This document shows positions 52,591 through 60,976 of a stretch of DNA of 64,000 bases, one piece after another. Position 1 is the first letter of the stretch, and every line of letters starts with the position of its first letter. Source of the stretch: Mesoflavibacter sp037029465. GTDB taxonomy: Bacteria; Bacteroidota; Bacteroidia; Flavobacteriales; Flavobacteriaceae. The position numbers were made by a program, and so were the translations under genes. The notes below the pieces were generated by a model that was given only the letters and a program-made list of their open reading frames with translations, was not told where the DNA came from and made no database searches. Location of the stretch: assembly GCF_037029465.1 (NCBI RefSeq), contig NZ_JAYMEM010000026.1, forward strand, positions 186,001 through 250,000, in the 5' to 3' direction.

Positions 52591-55197
52591 TTAAAATTCT
52601 TCTTGTACTAAATCACCTTGGTTTCTAAAGACTAATTCGCCATCAAAAGCATCTAATAAAATGATGCTGTCTGTATTTATTTTTCCAGCTAAAATCTCTT
52701 TACTTAATTGATTTAATACTTCTTTTTGAATCACACGTTTTACCGGTCTTGCTCCGTATTCTGGATTATAACCTTTTTGTGCTAAATACGCTATTGCTTC
52801 TGGTGTAGCGTCAAAGGTTATACCTTGTTTTCCTATCATTTTTGTAACACTTTTTAACTGTAATCCAACAATCTCGGTAATGTTGTCTTGTGTTAATGGT
52901 GTAAACATAATAGTGTCATCAATACGGTTTAAAAACTCTGGTCTAACCGTTTGTTTTAGTAAACCTAAAACTTCAACTTTAGCTGCTTCCATTGCAGATT
53001 CTACATCTTTGGTTGCTTCAAAACGCTCTTGTATAATATGACTTCCCATATTTGAAGTCATGATTATAATGGTGTTTTTAAAGTCAGCCATTCTACCTTT
53101 ATTATCTGTTAAATGACCTTCATCTAAAACTTGTAATAAAATATTGAACGTATCCGGATGTGCTTTTTCAATTTCGTCTAACAATACTACAGAATATGGT
53201 TTACGTCTAACGGCTTCTGTTAATTGTCCACCTTCGTCGTAGCCAACATATCCTGGAGGCGCACCAACTAATCTACTAACAGCGTGACGTTCTTGGTATT
53301 CGCTCATATCAATACGTGTCATGGCATTTTCGTCATCAAAAAGATACTCGGCTAACGCTTTTGCTAATTCGGTTTTACCAACACCAGTTGTTCCTAAAAA
53401 GAGGAATGTACCAATTGGTTTTTGTGGATTTTGTAAACCTGCACGGCTACGTCTAACAGCATCACTTACTGCTTCTATAGCTTCTTCTTGACCAACCACA
53501 CGTTTGTGAAGCTCGTCTTCTAGTTTTAATAGCTTTTCGCGTTCGCTTTGAAGCATTTTAGTCACAGGAATACCTGTCCATTTTGCAACAACTTCAGCAA
53601 TATCATCATAGTTAACTTCTTCTTTAATTAAACTATGTTCTGATTGCGATTGTAAGTCTTTTTGAAGGCTTTCCAGTTTTTCTTGAGCTTCTTTTATTTT
53701 ACCATATCTAAGCTCGGCTACTTTACCATAATCGCCTTCGCGCTCTGCACGTTCAGCTTCAAGCTTAAAGTTTTCAATATCTTGTTTTGTGTTTTGGATA
53801 TTGTCTACAACTTCTTTTTCGCTTTTCCACTTGGCGTTAATCTCATTTCGTTCTTCTTTAAGATTAGCTAAATCACTTCTTAAAGATTTCAGTTTTACTT
53901 CATCTTTTTCGCGCTTAATGGCTTCAATTTCAATTTCTAACTGCATGATTTTTCTATCCAAAACATCTAATTCTTCTGGTTTAGAATTAATCTCCATACG
54001 CAGTTTTGAAGCTGCTTCATCCATTAAATCGATAGCTTTATCTGGTAAAAATCTGTTGGTAATGTAACGTTGTGATAACTCTACAGCACCAATAATAGCT
54101 TCGTCTTTAATACGTACTTTATGATGTGTTTCGTACTTTTCTTTAATACCTCTAAGTATAGAAATGGCGCTTTCTGTATCCGGCTCGTCTACCATTACTT
54201 TTTGAAAACGACGTTCTAAAGCTTTGTCTTTTTCGAAGTATTTTTGATACTCGTCAAGTGTTGTTGCACCAATAGATCTTAACTCACCACGCGCTAATGC
54301 AGGTTTTAGGATGTTAGCTGCGTCCATTGCACCTTGTCCGCCACCAGCACCAACAAGCGTATGTATTTCGTCTATGAAAAGTACAATATCACCTTCGCTA
54401 GTGGTTACTTCTTTTATGACAGCTTTTAGACGTTCTTCAAATTCTCCTTTAAATTTAGCACCTGCAATAAGTGCACCCATATCTAAAGCAAAAATTTGCT
54501 TTTCTTTTAAGTTTTCTGGTACGTCACCATCTACAATACGATGCGCTAAACCTTCGGCAATAGCGGTTTTACCAGTACCAGGTTCACCAACCAAAATAGG
54601 GTTATTTTTTGTACGACGCGATAAGATTTGTAAAATACGTCTAATCTCTTCGTCACGACCAATTACTGGGTCTAGTTTACCGTCTTTTGCTAATTGGTTT
54701 AGGTTTTTTGCGTACTTATTAAGTGCGTTATATGTTTCCTCTTGGCTTTGAGACGTTACACGATCACCTTTTCTAAGTTCCTCAATTGCTGCTTTTAAAC
54801 CTTTTTCGGTGACGCTTTGGTCTTTAAGCATTTGTGCAATCTTGCTATTAGATTTTAAGATAGCTAAGATTAAATGCTCTACAGACACAAAGTCGTCTTT
54901 CATGTTTTTTGCAATGATAGAGGCTTCGTTTAGGGTTTTTCCGGCTTCGCGAGATAACATAAGATCTGCACCAGACACTTTAGCAAAACTTTCTAATTGT
55001 TTGTCTAAAACTTGTTTTAATACAGTGGTGTTAACGTTTAATTTTTTTAATATAAATGGTAACACGTTTTCATCAACTTCTAGGATACCCTTAAAAAGGT
55101 GTTCGTTTTCTATTTGTTGATGCCCATAACTTTGCGCAATTTGTTGCGAATGTTGTATGGCTTCTTGCGATTTTATTGTATAATTGTTTAAGTTCAT
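52591..55197 (-). CDS. clpB: ATP-dependent chaperone ClpB
   Basis: ClpB is the hexameric disaggregase that works with DnaK. The 868-aa protein has the Clp-N domain (about 1-145), the first AAA+ domain with Walker A GEPGTGKTAIAEG, and a long coiled-coil M domain (about 400-530, rich in K, E and Q). The second AAA+ domain has GTTGVGKTELAKALAEYLF, and a C-terminal cap follows. Both Walker B motifs (IVLFIDEIHTL, SVVLLDEIEKAHPD) are intact. It is monocistronic, with a spacer of 184 nt to ytxJ and a clear terminator. Confidence 0.98.
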   Translation of the reverse strand: MNLNNYTIKSQEAIQHSQQIAQSYGHQQIENEHLFKGILEVDENVLPFILKKLNVNTTVLKQVLDKQLESFAKVSGADLMLSREAGKTLNEASIIAKNMKDDFVSVEHLILAILKSNSKIAQMLKDQSVTEKGLKAAIEELRKGDRVTSQSQEETYNALNKYAKNLNQLAKDGKLDPVIGRDEEIRRILQILSRRTKNNPILVGEPGTGKTAIAEGLAHRIVDGDVPENLKEKQIFALDMGALIAGAKFKGEFEERLKAVIKEVTTSEGDIVLFIDEIHTLVGAGGGQGAMDAANILKPALARGELRSIGATTLDEYQKYFEKDKALERRFQKVMVDEPDTESAISILRGIKEKYETHHKVRIKDEAIIGAVELSQRYITNRFLPDKAIDLMDEAASKLRMEINSKPEELDVLDRKIMQLEIEIEAIKREKDEVKLKSLRSDLANLKEERNEINAKWKSEKEVVDNIQNTKQDIENFKLEAERAEREGDYGKVAELRYGKIKEAQEKLESLQKDLQSQSEHSLIKEEVNYDDIAEVVAKWTGIPVTKMLQSEREKLLKLEDELHKRVVGQEEAIEAVSDAVRRSRAGLQNPQKPIGTFLFLGTTGVGKTELAKALAEYLFDDENAMTRIDMSEYQERHAVSRLVGAPPGYVGYDEGGQLTEAVRRKPYSVVLLDEIEKAHPDTFNILLQVLDEGHLTDNKGRMADFKNTIIIMTSNMGSHIIQERFEATKDVESAMEAAKVEVLGLLKQTVRPEFLNRIDDTIMFTPLTQDNITEIVGLQLKSVTKMIGKQGITFDATPEAIAYLAQKGYNPEYGARPVKRVIQKEVLNQLSKEILAGKINTDSIILLDAFDGELVFRNQGDLVQEEF

Positions 55198-55349
55198 TTT
55201 TAATATGTATTACGATGTTGCTAGCAGTATTTCAATTATCTTACCAATGCTGATTGAAAGACAAAACGTCTGTTGATGGTTGATTATAGCTGACTTTTAG
55301 TCAGTTTGTAAGTTTTGAAAATGATGTCGACTTACTAATAAATTTAATG

Positions 55350-55366
55350 TTTCGCTTTCGCGGAAA
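55350..55366 (+). repeat. Exact 17-bp element, copy 2 (upstream of ytxJ)
   Basis: TTTCGCTTTCGCGGAAA is identical to copy 3 over 17 bases. It lies 15 nt before the ytxJ ATG and may affect its expression. Confidence 0.8.
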
Positions 55367-55381
55367 AACGAAGAATACTAT

Positions 55382-55762
55382 ATGTTTGGAAAACTTTTTG
55401 GAAATAATAAAACGCCTAAGGAAGAGAAAGTACTACCTTGGCAAAACTTAACAAGTATAGAGCAATTAGATGACATTGAATTATCATCTAAAGGAAAAAC
55501 ACAGCTGATATTTAAACATTCTACAAGATGTGGAATTAGTAGAATGGTATTAAATCAATTTACTGAAGCTTATGATTTAGATCTAAATGCAGATTTATAT
55601 TATTTAGATTTGTTAAATTTTAGAGATGTATCTAATGAGGTTGGTTACAAATTTCAAGTAATGCATCAATCACCACAATTACTAATTATTAAAAATGGAG
55701 TAGTGGTTGCTCATGCTAGTCACGGTGCAATAAATGATTTAGATTTAAGTACCTTTATATAA
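55382..55762 (+). CDS. ytxJ: Bacillithiol system redox-active protein YtxJ
   Basis: The 126-aa thioredoxin-like protein has a single redox cysteine C50 in HSTRCGISRMVL (CxxS type, monothiol). LPWQNLTSIEQLDDI and MHQSPQLLIIKNGVVVAHASH, followed by GAIND, are the usual features of the YtxJ family. YtxJ acts as a bacilliredoxin-like protein that reduces bacillithiol mixed disulfides. It is evidence that the organism makes bacillithiol, although no bsh genes are in the window. It is followed by the DUF3124 lipoprotein gene 10 nt after its stop. One of the exact 15-bp repeats lies 15 nt upstream of its start. Confidence 0.9.
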   Translation: MFGKLFGNNKTPKEEKVLPWQNLTSIEQLDDIELSSKGKTQLIFKHSTRCGISRMVLNQFTEAYDLDLNADLYYLDLLNFRDVSNEVGYKFQVMHQSPQLLIIKNGVVVAHASHGAINDLDLSTFI

Positions 55763-55772
55763 AATTAATTTT

Positions 55773-56282
55773 ATGAAAAAAGTAGCGCTTTTAATTACTG
55801 TTGTTAGTTTTTTGTTTAGTTGTGAAACTAAACAGAATAATGAGCCTAAACCTTCTAGTCATTTGGAGGCTATGAAATGGACAGGAACTATTAATGATTC
55901 TCTAGTGTCTGGTAGTTCTTATTTATCTGTTTATTCGCAAATTTACAGTACTACAGAACATAAAACACACGATTTGACCGCTACCGTTAGCATAAGAAAC
56001 ACAAATAGAACTGATACAATTTATATTAATAGTGCAGACTATTTTAATACAAAAGGCGACTTAATAAGGCATTATATAAAACAACCAATTTTTGTAAAGC
56101 CTATGCAAACCATAGAAATTGTTATAGATGAAAATGATATTGAAGGTGGTACAGGAGCTAATTTTATTTTTGATTGGCTAGCCACAAAAAGTACTCATGC
56201 GCCTTATTTTGAAGCAGTAATGATTTCTACTTCTGGGCAACAAGGTTTATCTTTTACAACAAAAGGTGTTGATTTAAAATAA
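55773..56282 (+). CDS. DUF3124 family lipoprotein
   Basis: The 169-aa protein begins with a lipoprotein signal (MKKVALLITVVSFLFSC, cysteine at 17). The YLSVYSQIYSTTEHKTHDLT and TATVSIRNTNRTDTIYINSA segments, followed by VIDENDIEGGTGANFIFDW, match the DUF3124 family of unknown function. It lies 10 nt after ytxJ, so the two are probably co-transcribed. A thiol-related role is conceivable but untested. Confidence 0.82.
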   Translation: MKKVALLITVVSFLFSCETKQNNEPKPSSHLEAMKWTGTINDSLVSGSSYLSVYSQIYSTTEHKTHDLTATVSIRNTNRTDTIYINSADYFNTKGDLIRHYIKQPIFVKPMQTIEIVIDENDIEGGTGANFIFDWLATKSTHAPYFEAVMISTSGQQGLSFTTKGVDLK

Positions 56283-56306
56283 AAAAACTCCCAATTTGGG
56301 AGTTTT
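56282..56306. terminator. Bidirectional intrinsic terminator
   Basis: AAAAACTCCC and GGGAGTTTTT pair around AATTT, giving a 10-bp stem with T runs on both strands. It separates the convergent DUF3124 and 56.3-57.5 kb lipoprotein genes. Confidence 0.85.
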
Positions 56307-56310
56307 TAGT

Positions 56311-57492
56311 TTATGAGAATGTCATTCGTTTTATGATACTTTTTAGTTTGAGTTTTAGATCTTCATTTGTATCATAAACCATTTGCTCGTTTGTTGGAAA
56401 TGGTACAGCTCTATTACCTAAAAGCCTTTTATCGTCATCGTTTAATGCACGTCTGTCACCTCTAACTGTTCCATAGAAATTTTCAAAAATAAATTCGCTA
56501 TCAATAGGAAAACGTTCTAAAATTTGATTTTGTTTTAAGTCAGTAAAAACAACTTGACCAATAACTTGAGTTGATTTTACTTGCTGTACTTCAGATAGTC
56601 TAGCTAATACTCTAACAATTTTATCTTGTTTTATGTCATTTCCAGAACTGTCTTTGGCTACATTTCCGTTTTCATCTAAAACATATTCCCAACCGTCTAC
56701 AATTTCTGCTTCTCTAACATATTCTTTTTCATAAATATGTTCTGGAGAAATATTAATACGTTTAAGCTGTAAGTCCATTGCATAATCATAAATTACACCT
56801 TGATAAGGTGAAGCGTGATATAAAGTCCAGAAATTGTCATTTAAACCATAGGTGTCAAAATCTAATAACTCGTTCTCTAAACGTCTAGGAACAATTTGGT
56901 TAGTTTCATTTTTAATAGAAACGATAACATAGTCTGTTCCTTTGCTATGAGCTTCATCCATCAATAACCTTACATTTTTAAAGTTAGGATTAATGTACTC
57001 TATATCTTCTAATAAATCATAGGCTTCTCTAGCGTTATATTTATCTGAAGTGCTTAATAATTGTCTTGCCTGACTGTATTTATAGTCAGAAACTTTAGAT
57101 TTATAATTTATAATTTCAGATGTATAATCGTTGAATTTAAATTTAACCGTTTTACCATTTATTTGAAGTGGTAACACACTTTTTATAGAGTTTTGTCTAC
57201 TATCTAAACGCGTGTAAAGATTATAGATATCCTCGTAATATTCAGGGTTACCATCTTGTTTTAATTGGTTAATTCTGTAATGATTATCCTCTACAACTTT
57301 GTAATACGCATCTCTTAATAAAAACACATAATCTTGTTTACGCTTTGTGTTTTTGTTAGTTTCAAGCTTTTTTAATGCATTATTAATGGCTTGATCGTAG
57401 TTACCTGAGTTTAAATGTTTTTCAATTTGTTTTCTTCCCACACAAGATGATAGTGCCAGAAAAAGTACTGTAATAATTGTAAAGTTTTTCAT
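56311..57492 (-). CDS. Hypothetical lipoprotein with TPR-like N-terminus
   Basis: The 393-aa protein starts with a lipoprotein signal (MKNFTIITVLFLALSSC, cysteine at 17). The next ~60 residues (IEKHLNSGNYDQAINNALKKLE) look like a TPR-type helix pair. The rest includes QARQLLSTSDKYNAREAYDLLEDIEYI, DYVIVSIKNETNQIVPRRLENELLD and the RLSEVQQVKSTQVIGQVVFTDL segment. I do not recognise a named family. It is a single gene facing the ytxJ-DUF3124 operon, with a spacer of 127 nt to the fumarylacetoacetase terminator region. Confidence 0.7.
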   Translation of the reverse strand: MKNFTIITVLFLALSSCVGRKQIEKHLNSGNYDQAINNALKKLETNKNTKRKQDYVFLLRDAYYKVVEDNHYRINQLKQDGNPEYYEDIYNLYTRLDSRQNSIKSVLPLQINGKTVKFKFNDYTSEIINYKSKVSDYKYSQARQLLSTSDKYNAREAYDLLEDIEYINPNFKNVRLLMDEAHSKGTDYVIVSIKNETNQIVPRRLENELLDFDTYGLNDNFWTLYHASPYQGVIYDYAMDLQLKRINISPEHIYEKEYVREAEIVDGWEYVLDENGNVAKDSSGNDIKQDKIVRVLARLSEVQQVKSTQVIGQVVFTDLKQNQILERFPIDSEFIFENFYGTVRGDRRALNDDDKRLLGNRAVPFPTNEQMVYDTNEDLKLKLKSIIKRMTFS

Positions 57493-57556
57493 CTTTTTTG
57501 GGTTTTAAGGGTTGTTAGGTTAAGTGTTTTCAAGATGCGTGCCAAAACTAAAAATA

Positions 57557-57583
57557 AAACCCTTTAGAAAAAACTAAAGGGTT
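57557..57583 (-). terminator. Intrinsic terminator of the fumarylacetoacetase gene
   Basis: On the minus strand AACCCTTTAG and CTAAAGGGTT form a 10-bp stem around TTTTTT and are followed by a T-rich tail. It lies about 37 nt after the stop codon. Confidence 0.75.
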
Positions 57584-57619
57584 ATAATTATTTGATAATA
57601 AGTATTGTACTAAGACAAA

Positions 57620-58912
57620 TTATTTTGATTTTTTTGGATTAAAAACTGGTAAAAGTTTTGTTTTAACTTCACCAAAACCAATTCTGGTACCATCTTTTTC
57701 ACAAAAACCACGCATAATAACAGTATCATTATCATTGATAAATTTACGCTCTGTACCATCAGTCATTTTTAAAGGTTTTTCTCCACGCCAAGTAAGCTCA
57801 AGCATTGATCCGTAACTTTCTGGAGTAGAACCAGAGATAGTACCACTTCCCATCATATCTCCAGAATTAACAGGACAACCATTAATAGTATGGTGTGCTA
57901 ATTGTTGAGACATGCTCCAATACATATACTTAAAGTTAGATTTACTAACTACTTTTTCTTTAGCTTTTTCTGGCTGAATAGCAACTTCTAAGTTAATATC
58001 GTAACTTTTCTTTCCTTTTTGTTGTAAGTAAGGAAGTTGCTTTTTTAAAGGTTTTGGTCCGTCTGTTTTAAATGGTTGTAATGCATCTAATGTCACTATC
58101 CAAGGAGAAATTGAAGACGCAAAGTTTTTTGCTAAAAATGGACCTAAAGGCACATATTCCCATTTTTGAATATCACGTGCAGACCAATCGTTAAATAATA
58201 CTAATCCAAAGATGTATTCTTCAGCTTCATCTACAGGAATAGGTTCACCTAAATCGTTAGCATCTGTAGTTATAAAAGCCATTTCTAATTCAAAATCTAC
58301 TAATTTACTTGGACCAAAAACAGGCTCTTCAGCACCAGCAGGTAAAGTTTGTCCTTGTGGTCTGTGTACTGGTATTCCTGAAGGAATAATAGAGCTGCTT
58401 CTACCATGATAACCAACAGGTATGTGTAACCAGTTTGGTAACAATGCATTATCTGGATCTCTAAACATAGTACCAACATTTGTAGCATGTTCTATGCTAG
58501 AGTAAAAGTCTGTATAATCACCAACTTGAACAGGTAATTGCATTTCAATTTCATCTAATCTAAATAATACAATTTCCTTGTGTTTTACATTGTTTTTTAA
58601 TGTGTCATTATCTGCGTCAAAGATTTCTGCAATTCTATTTCTTACAGCACGCCATGTTTTGCGTCCGTCAGCAATAAAATCGTTTAAAGTATCTTGTAAG
58701 AAAATATCGTCAGTTAATGGTATGCCGTCAAAATAACCTAATTGGTGTAAAGCGCCTAAATCTATAGCGGTATCACCAATACGAGTTCCGATGGTAATAA
58801 TATCGTCTCTAGTTAAAAAGACGCCAAAAGGTATGTTTTGTATAGGGAAATCTGAATTTTTATCGACGTGTAACCACGATTTTCTATCCGGATTGTTAGC
58901 TGTTAAAGGCAT
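57620..58912 (-). CDS. fahA: Fumarylacetoacetase
   Basis: The enzyme hydrolyses 4-fumarylacetoacetate to fumarate and acetoacetate, the last step of tyrosine breakdown. The 430-aa protein has the N-terminal SH3-like domain, DFYSSIEHATNVGTMFRDP, the metal and active-site LPVGYHGRSSSIIPSG-like IPVGYHGRSSSI, and LVDFELEMAFI. MMGSGTISGSTPESYGSMLE is the C-terminal signature. The length is normal for bacteria. Other genes of the pathway (HmgA, Hpd) are not in the window. It is divergent from glyA and shares a promoter spacer with it. Confidence 0.96.
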   Translation of the reverse strand: MPLTANNPDRKSWLHVDKNSDFPIQNIPFGVFLTRDDIITIGTRIGDTAIDLGALHQLGYFDGIPLTDDIFLQDTLNDFIADGRKTWRAVRNRIAEIFDADNDTLKNNVKHKEIVLFRLDEIEMQLPVQVGDYTDFYSSIEHATNVGTMFRDPDNALLPNWLHIPVGYHGRSSSIIPSGIPVHRPQGQTLPAGAEEPVFGPSKLVDFELEMAFITTDANDLGEPIPVDEAEEYIFGLVLFNDWSARDIQKWEYVPLGPFLAKNFASSISPWIVTLDALQPFKTDGPKPLKKQLPYLQQKGKKSYDINLEVAIQPEKAKEKVVSKSNFKYMYWSMSQQLAHHTINGCPVNSGDMMGSGTISGSTPESYGSMLELTWRGEKPLKMTDGTERKFINDNDTVIMRGFCEKDGTRIGFGEVKTKLLPVFNPKKSK

Positions 58913-58947
58913 AAAGTTTTGTTGATTTGTTGTTTATAAATTCTTAG

Positions 58948-58976
58948 TAAATATATGTTTTTTGAATTATTTACAA
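58948..58976 (-). promoter_or_regulatory. Promoter of the fumarylacetoacetase gene
   Basis: On the minus strand TTG (58976-58974), an 18-nt spacer, and TATATTTA (58955-58948) match TTG-N17-23-TAnnTTTG with one mismatch. The -10 lies 35 nt before the ATG at 58912. Confidence 0.5.
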
Positions 58977-58995
58977 GACATATTTCTTATTTTTG
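58961..58995 (+). promoter_or_regulatory. Promoter of glyA
   Basis: TTTG at 58961-58964 and TATTTTTG at 58988-58995 are 23 nt apart and match the Bacteroidetes promoter pattern. The -10 is 27 nt before the glyA ATG. It overlaps the divergent promoter of fumarylacetoacetase, so both genes may share control. Confidence 0.6.
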
Positions 58996-59022
58996 ATAAA
59001 TTTTTAACGAGTAACAAAAATT

Positions 59023-60294
59023 ATGCAACGCGACGAACAAATATTTGAATTAATTGAAGCAGAAAAAGACAGACAGTTACACGGTATAGAGCTTATTGCT
59101 TCCGAAAACTTTGTAAGCGACCAAGTTATGGAAGCTGCTGGATCTGTACTAACTAATAAATACGCCGAAGGTTATCCTGGTAAGCGTTATTATGGTGGAT
59201 GTGAAGTTGTTGATGAGGTAGAACAAATTGCAATAGACCGTGCAAAAGCATTGTTTGGTGCAGACTATGCTAACGTACAACCACATTCTGGTAGCCAAGC
59301 TAATACAGCAGTTTACCATGCGTGTTTAAAACCAGGTGATAAAATTTTAGGTTTTGATTTATCTCATGGAGGACATTTAACACACGGATCTCCAGTAAAT
59401 TTTTCTGGTAAATTATACAATCCTGTATTTTATGGAGTAGAAGAGGAGACAGGTGTTTTAAATTACGATAAAATACAAGAGATTGCTACCAAAGAAAAAC
59501 CGCAATTAATCATTGCTGGTGCTTCTGCTTACTCTAGGGATATAGATTTTAAGCGTTTTCGTGAAATAGCAGATAGCGTAGGTGCTATTTTATTAGCAGA
59601 TATTTCTCATCCATCTGGATTAATTGCTAAAGGCATTTTAAACGATCCAATGCCACATTGCCATATTGTAACCACAACAACACATAAAACATTACGTGGT
59701 CCTAGAGGCGGAATGATTTTAATGGGTAAAGATTTTGAAAATCCGTTTGGTATCACACTTAAAAACGGAAAACCACGTATGATGTCTTCTTTATTAGATT
59801 CTGGTGTGTTCCCAGGTAATCAAGGTGGACCATTAGAGCATATTATTGCTGCAAAAGCAATTGCTTTTGGTGAAGCATTAACAGATGACTTTTTACACTA
59901 CATGTTACAAGTAAAGAAAAATGCAGCAGCTATGGCAAAAGCGTTTGTAGATCGTGGTTATAACATTATTTCTGGTGGTACAGATAACCACATGATGTTA
60001 ATAGATTTACGTAACAAAAATATTACAGGTAAAGATGCAGAACAAGCGTTGGTAAAAGCAGATATTACCGTAAACAAAAACATGGTGCCTTTTGACGATA
60101 AAAGTCCGTTTGTAACCTCAGGAATTAGAGTTGGTACACCAGCTATAACCACAAGAGGCTTAAAAGAAGGAGATATGGAAGCAATCGTAAATCTTATGGA
60201 CGAAGTGATTACAAATTACGAAGACGAAGATAAACTAGACGCTATTGCAGTAAAAGTGAATGCAATGATGAGTGATTTACCATTATTTGCTTAA
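59023..60294 (+). CDS. glyA: Serine hydroxymethyltransferase GlyA
   Basis: GlyA interconverts serine and glycine with tetrahydrofolate, feeding one-carbon metabolism. The 423-aa PLP enzyme has the cofactor lysine K222 in TTTTHKTLRGPRGGM, PHSGSQANTAVYHACLKPGD, LADISHPSGLIAKG and VFPGNQGGPLEHIIAAKAIA. The length is normal. It is monocistronic, with its own promoter and a terminator at 60322-60351. Confidence 0.98.
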   Translation: MQRDEQIFELIEAEKDRQLHGIELIASENFVSDQVMEAAGSVLTNKYAEGYPGKRYYGGCEVVDEVEQIAIDRAKALFGADYANVQPHSGSQANTAVYHACLKPGDKILGFDLSHGGHLTHGSPVNFSGKLYNPVFYGVEEETGVLNYDKIQEIATKEKPQLIIAGASAYSRDIDFKRFREIADSVGAILLADISHPSGLIAKGILNDPMPHCHIVTTTTHKTLRGPRGGMILMGKDFENPFGITLKNGKPRMMSSLLDSGVFPGNQGGPLEHIIAAKAIAFGEALTDDFLHYMLQVKKNAAAMAKAFVDRGYNIISGGTDNHMMLIDLRNKNITGKDAEQALVKADITVNKNMVPFDDKSPFVTSGIRVGTPAITTRGLKEGDMEAIVNLMDEVITNYEDEDKLDAIAVKVNAMMSDLPLFA

Positions 60295-60302
60295 AAAGAT
60301 AA

Positions 60303-60319
60303 TTTCGCTTTCGCGGAAA
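60303..60319 (+). repeat. Exact 17-bp element, copy 3 (after glyA)
   Basis: TTTCGCTTTCGCGGAAA lies between the glyA stop and its terminator and is identical to the ytxJ-proximal copy. Confidence 0.8.
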
Positions 60320-60321
60320 GA

Positions 60322-60351
60322 AAAAGCTCATTGAAAATGTGGGCTTTTTTT
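60322..60351 (+). terminator. Intrinsic terminator of glyA
   Basis: AAAAGCTCA and TGGGCTTTT pair (one G-T wobble) around TTGAAAATG and run into T residues. It directly follows the exact 15-bp repeat copy at 60305-60319. Confidence 0.75.
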
Positions 60352-60404
60352 ATTACAATTAATGTATTTTAGTAACTTTAATAATAATAATATGCAATAA
60401 TTTA

Positions 60405-60968
60405 ATGGGAATATTTAGCTTTTTTAGACCAAATAAAAAATCATCAGAAATTTATAAACAAAAAGATGATGAAAAAGTAATTAAAACTGAAACTGATAAT
60501 TTTGATTCAAATCAGAATAAATTGCTAAAAGAAAATAAAATATTGAGTAGTTTAGGTATAAATTTACATGAGTTCAATCAAGACGAAATGGAAGATGTAG
60601 AGATTTCTTTACAAGAGGAAATTGACGATGTAATTAGAGTCTCTGAAATTTACTTACAAGAGAAAGAAGATGAATTTGACTACATATCTTTAAGTGAGTT
60701 TAAAAATGGCACTAAATCTCTTTATTTATCTCAATCAAATCAAAAAGAAAAAGCTATAAAAAATTTAATTGATAAGTTTTTTGAAAAGTTGGGTGAAACT
60801 CATTTAATGGATGGAGAGTTTTCTAAAACAGACCTTTTAATATTAAATGAAAATAATAGTTTTAAACTAAGAGAGTGGTATTTAGATAATTATAAGATTA
60901 CAGTTGGATATAATTATAATAATTCTGATAACCGAGTTAATTATGTTATTGTTGATGAAAGGGTATAA
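60405..60968 (+). CDS. Hypothetical acidic protein
   Basis: The 187-aa protein is soluble with no signal. It opens MGIFSFFRPNKKSSEIYKQK and is rich in E, D, K, N and Q. I do not recognise a family. It is flanked by glyA (terminated upstream) and the convergent beta-helix lipoprotein, so it stands alone. The very AT-rich composition and orphan position suggest a recently acquired or fast-evolving gene, but this is weak inference. Confidence 0.55.
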   Translation: MGIFSFFRPNKKSSEIYKQKDDEKVIKTETDNFDSNQNKLLKENKILSSLGINLHEFNQDEMEDVEISLQEEIDDVIRVSEIYLQEKEDEFDYISLSEFKNGTKSLYLSQSNQKEKAIKNLIDKFFEKLGETHLMDGEFSKTDLLILNENNSFKLREWYLDNYKITVGYNYNNSDNRVNYVIVDERV

Positions 60969-60976
60969 TTTAAGTT

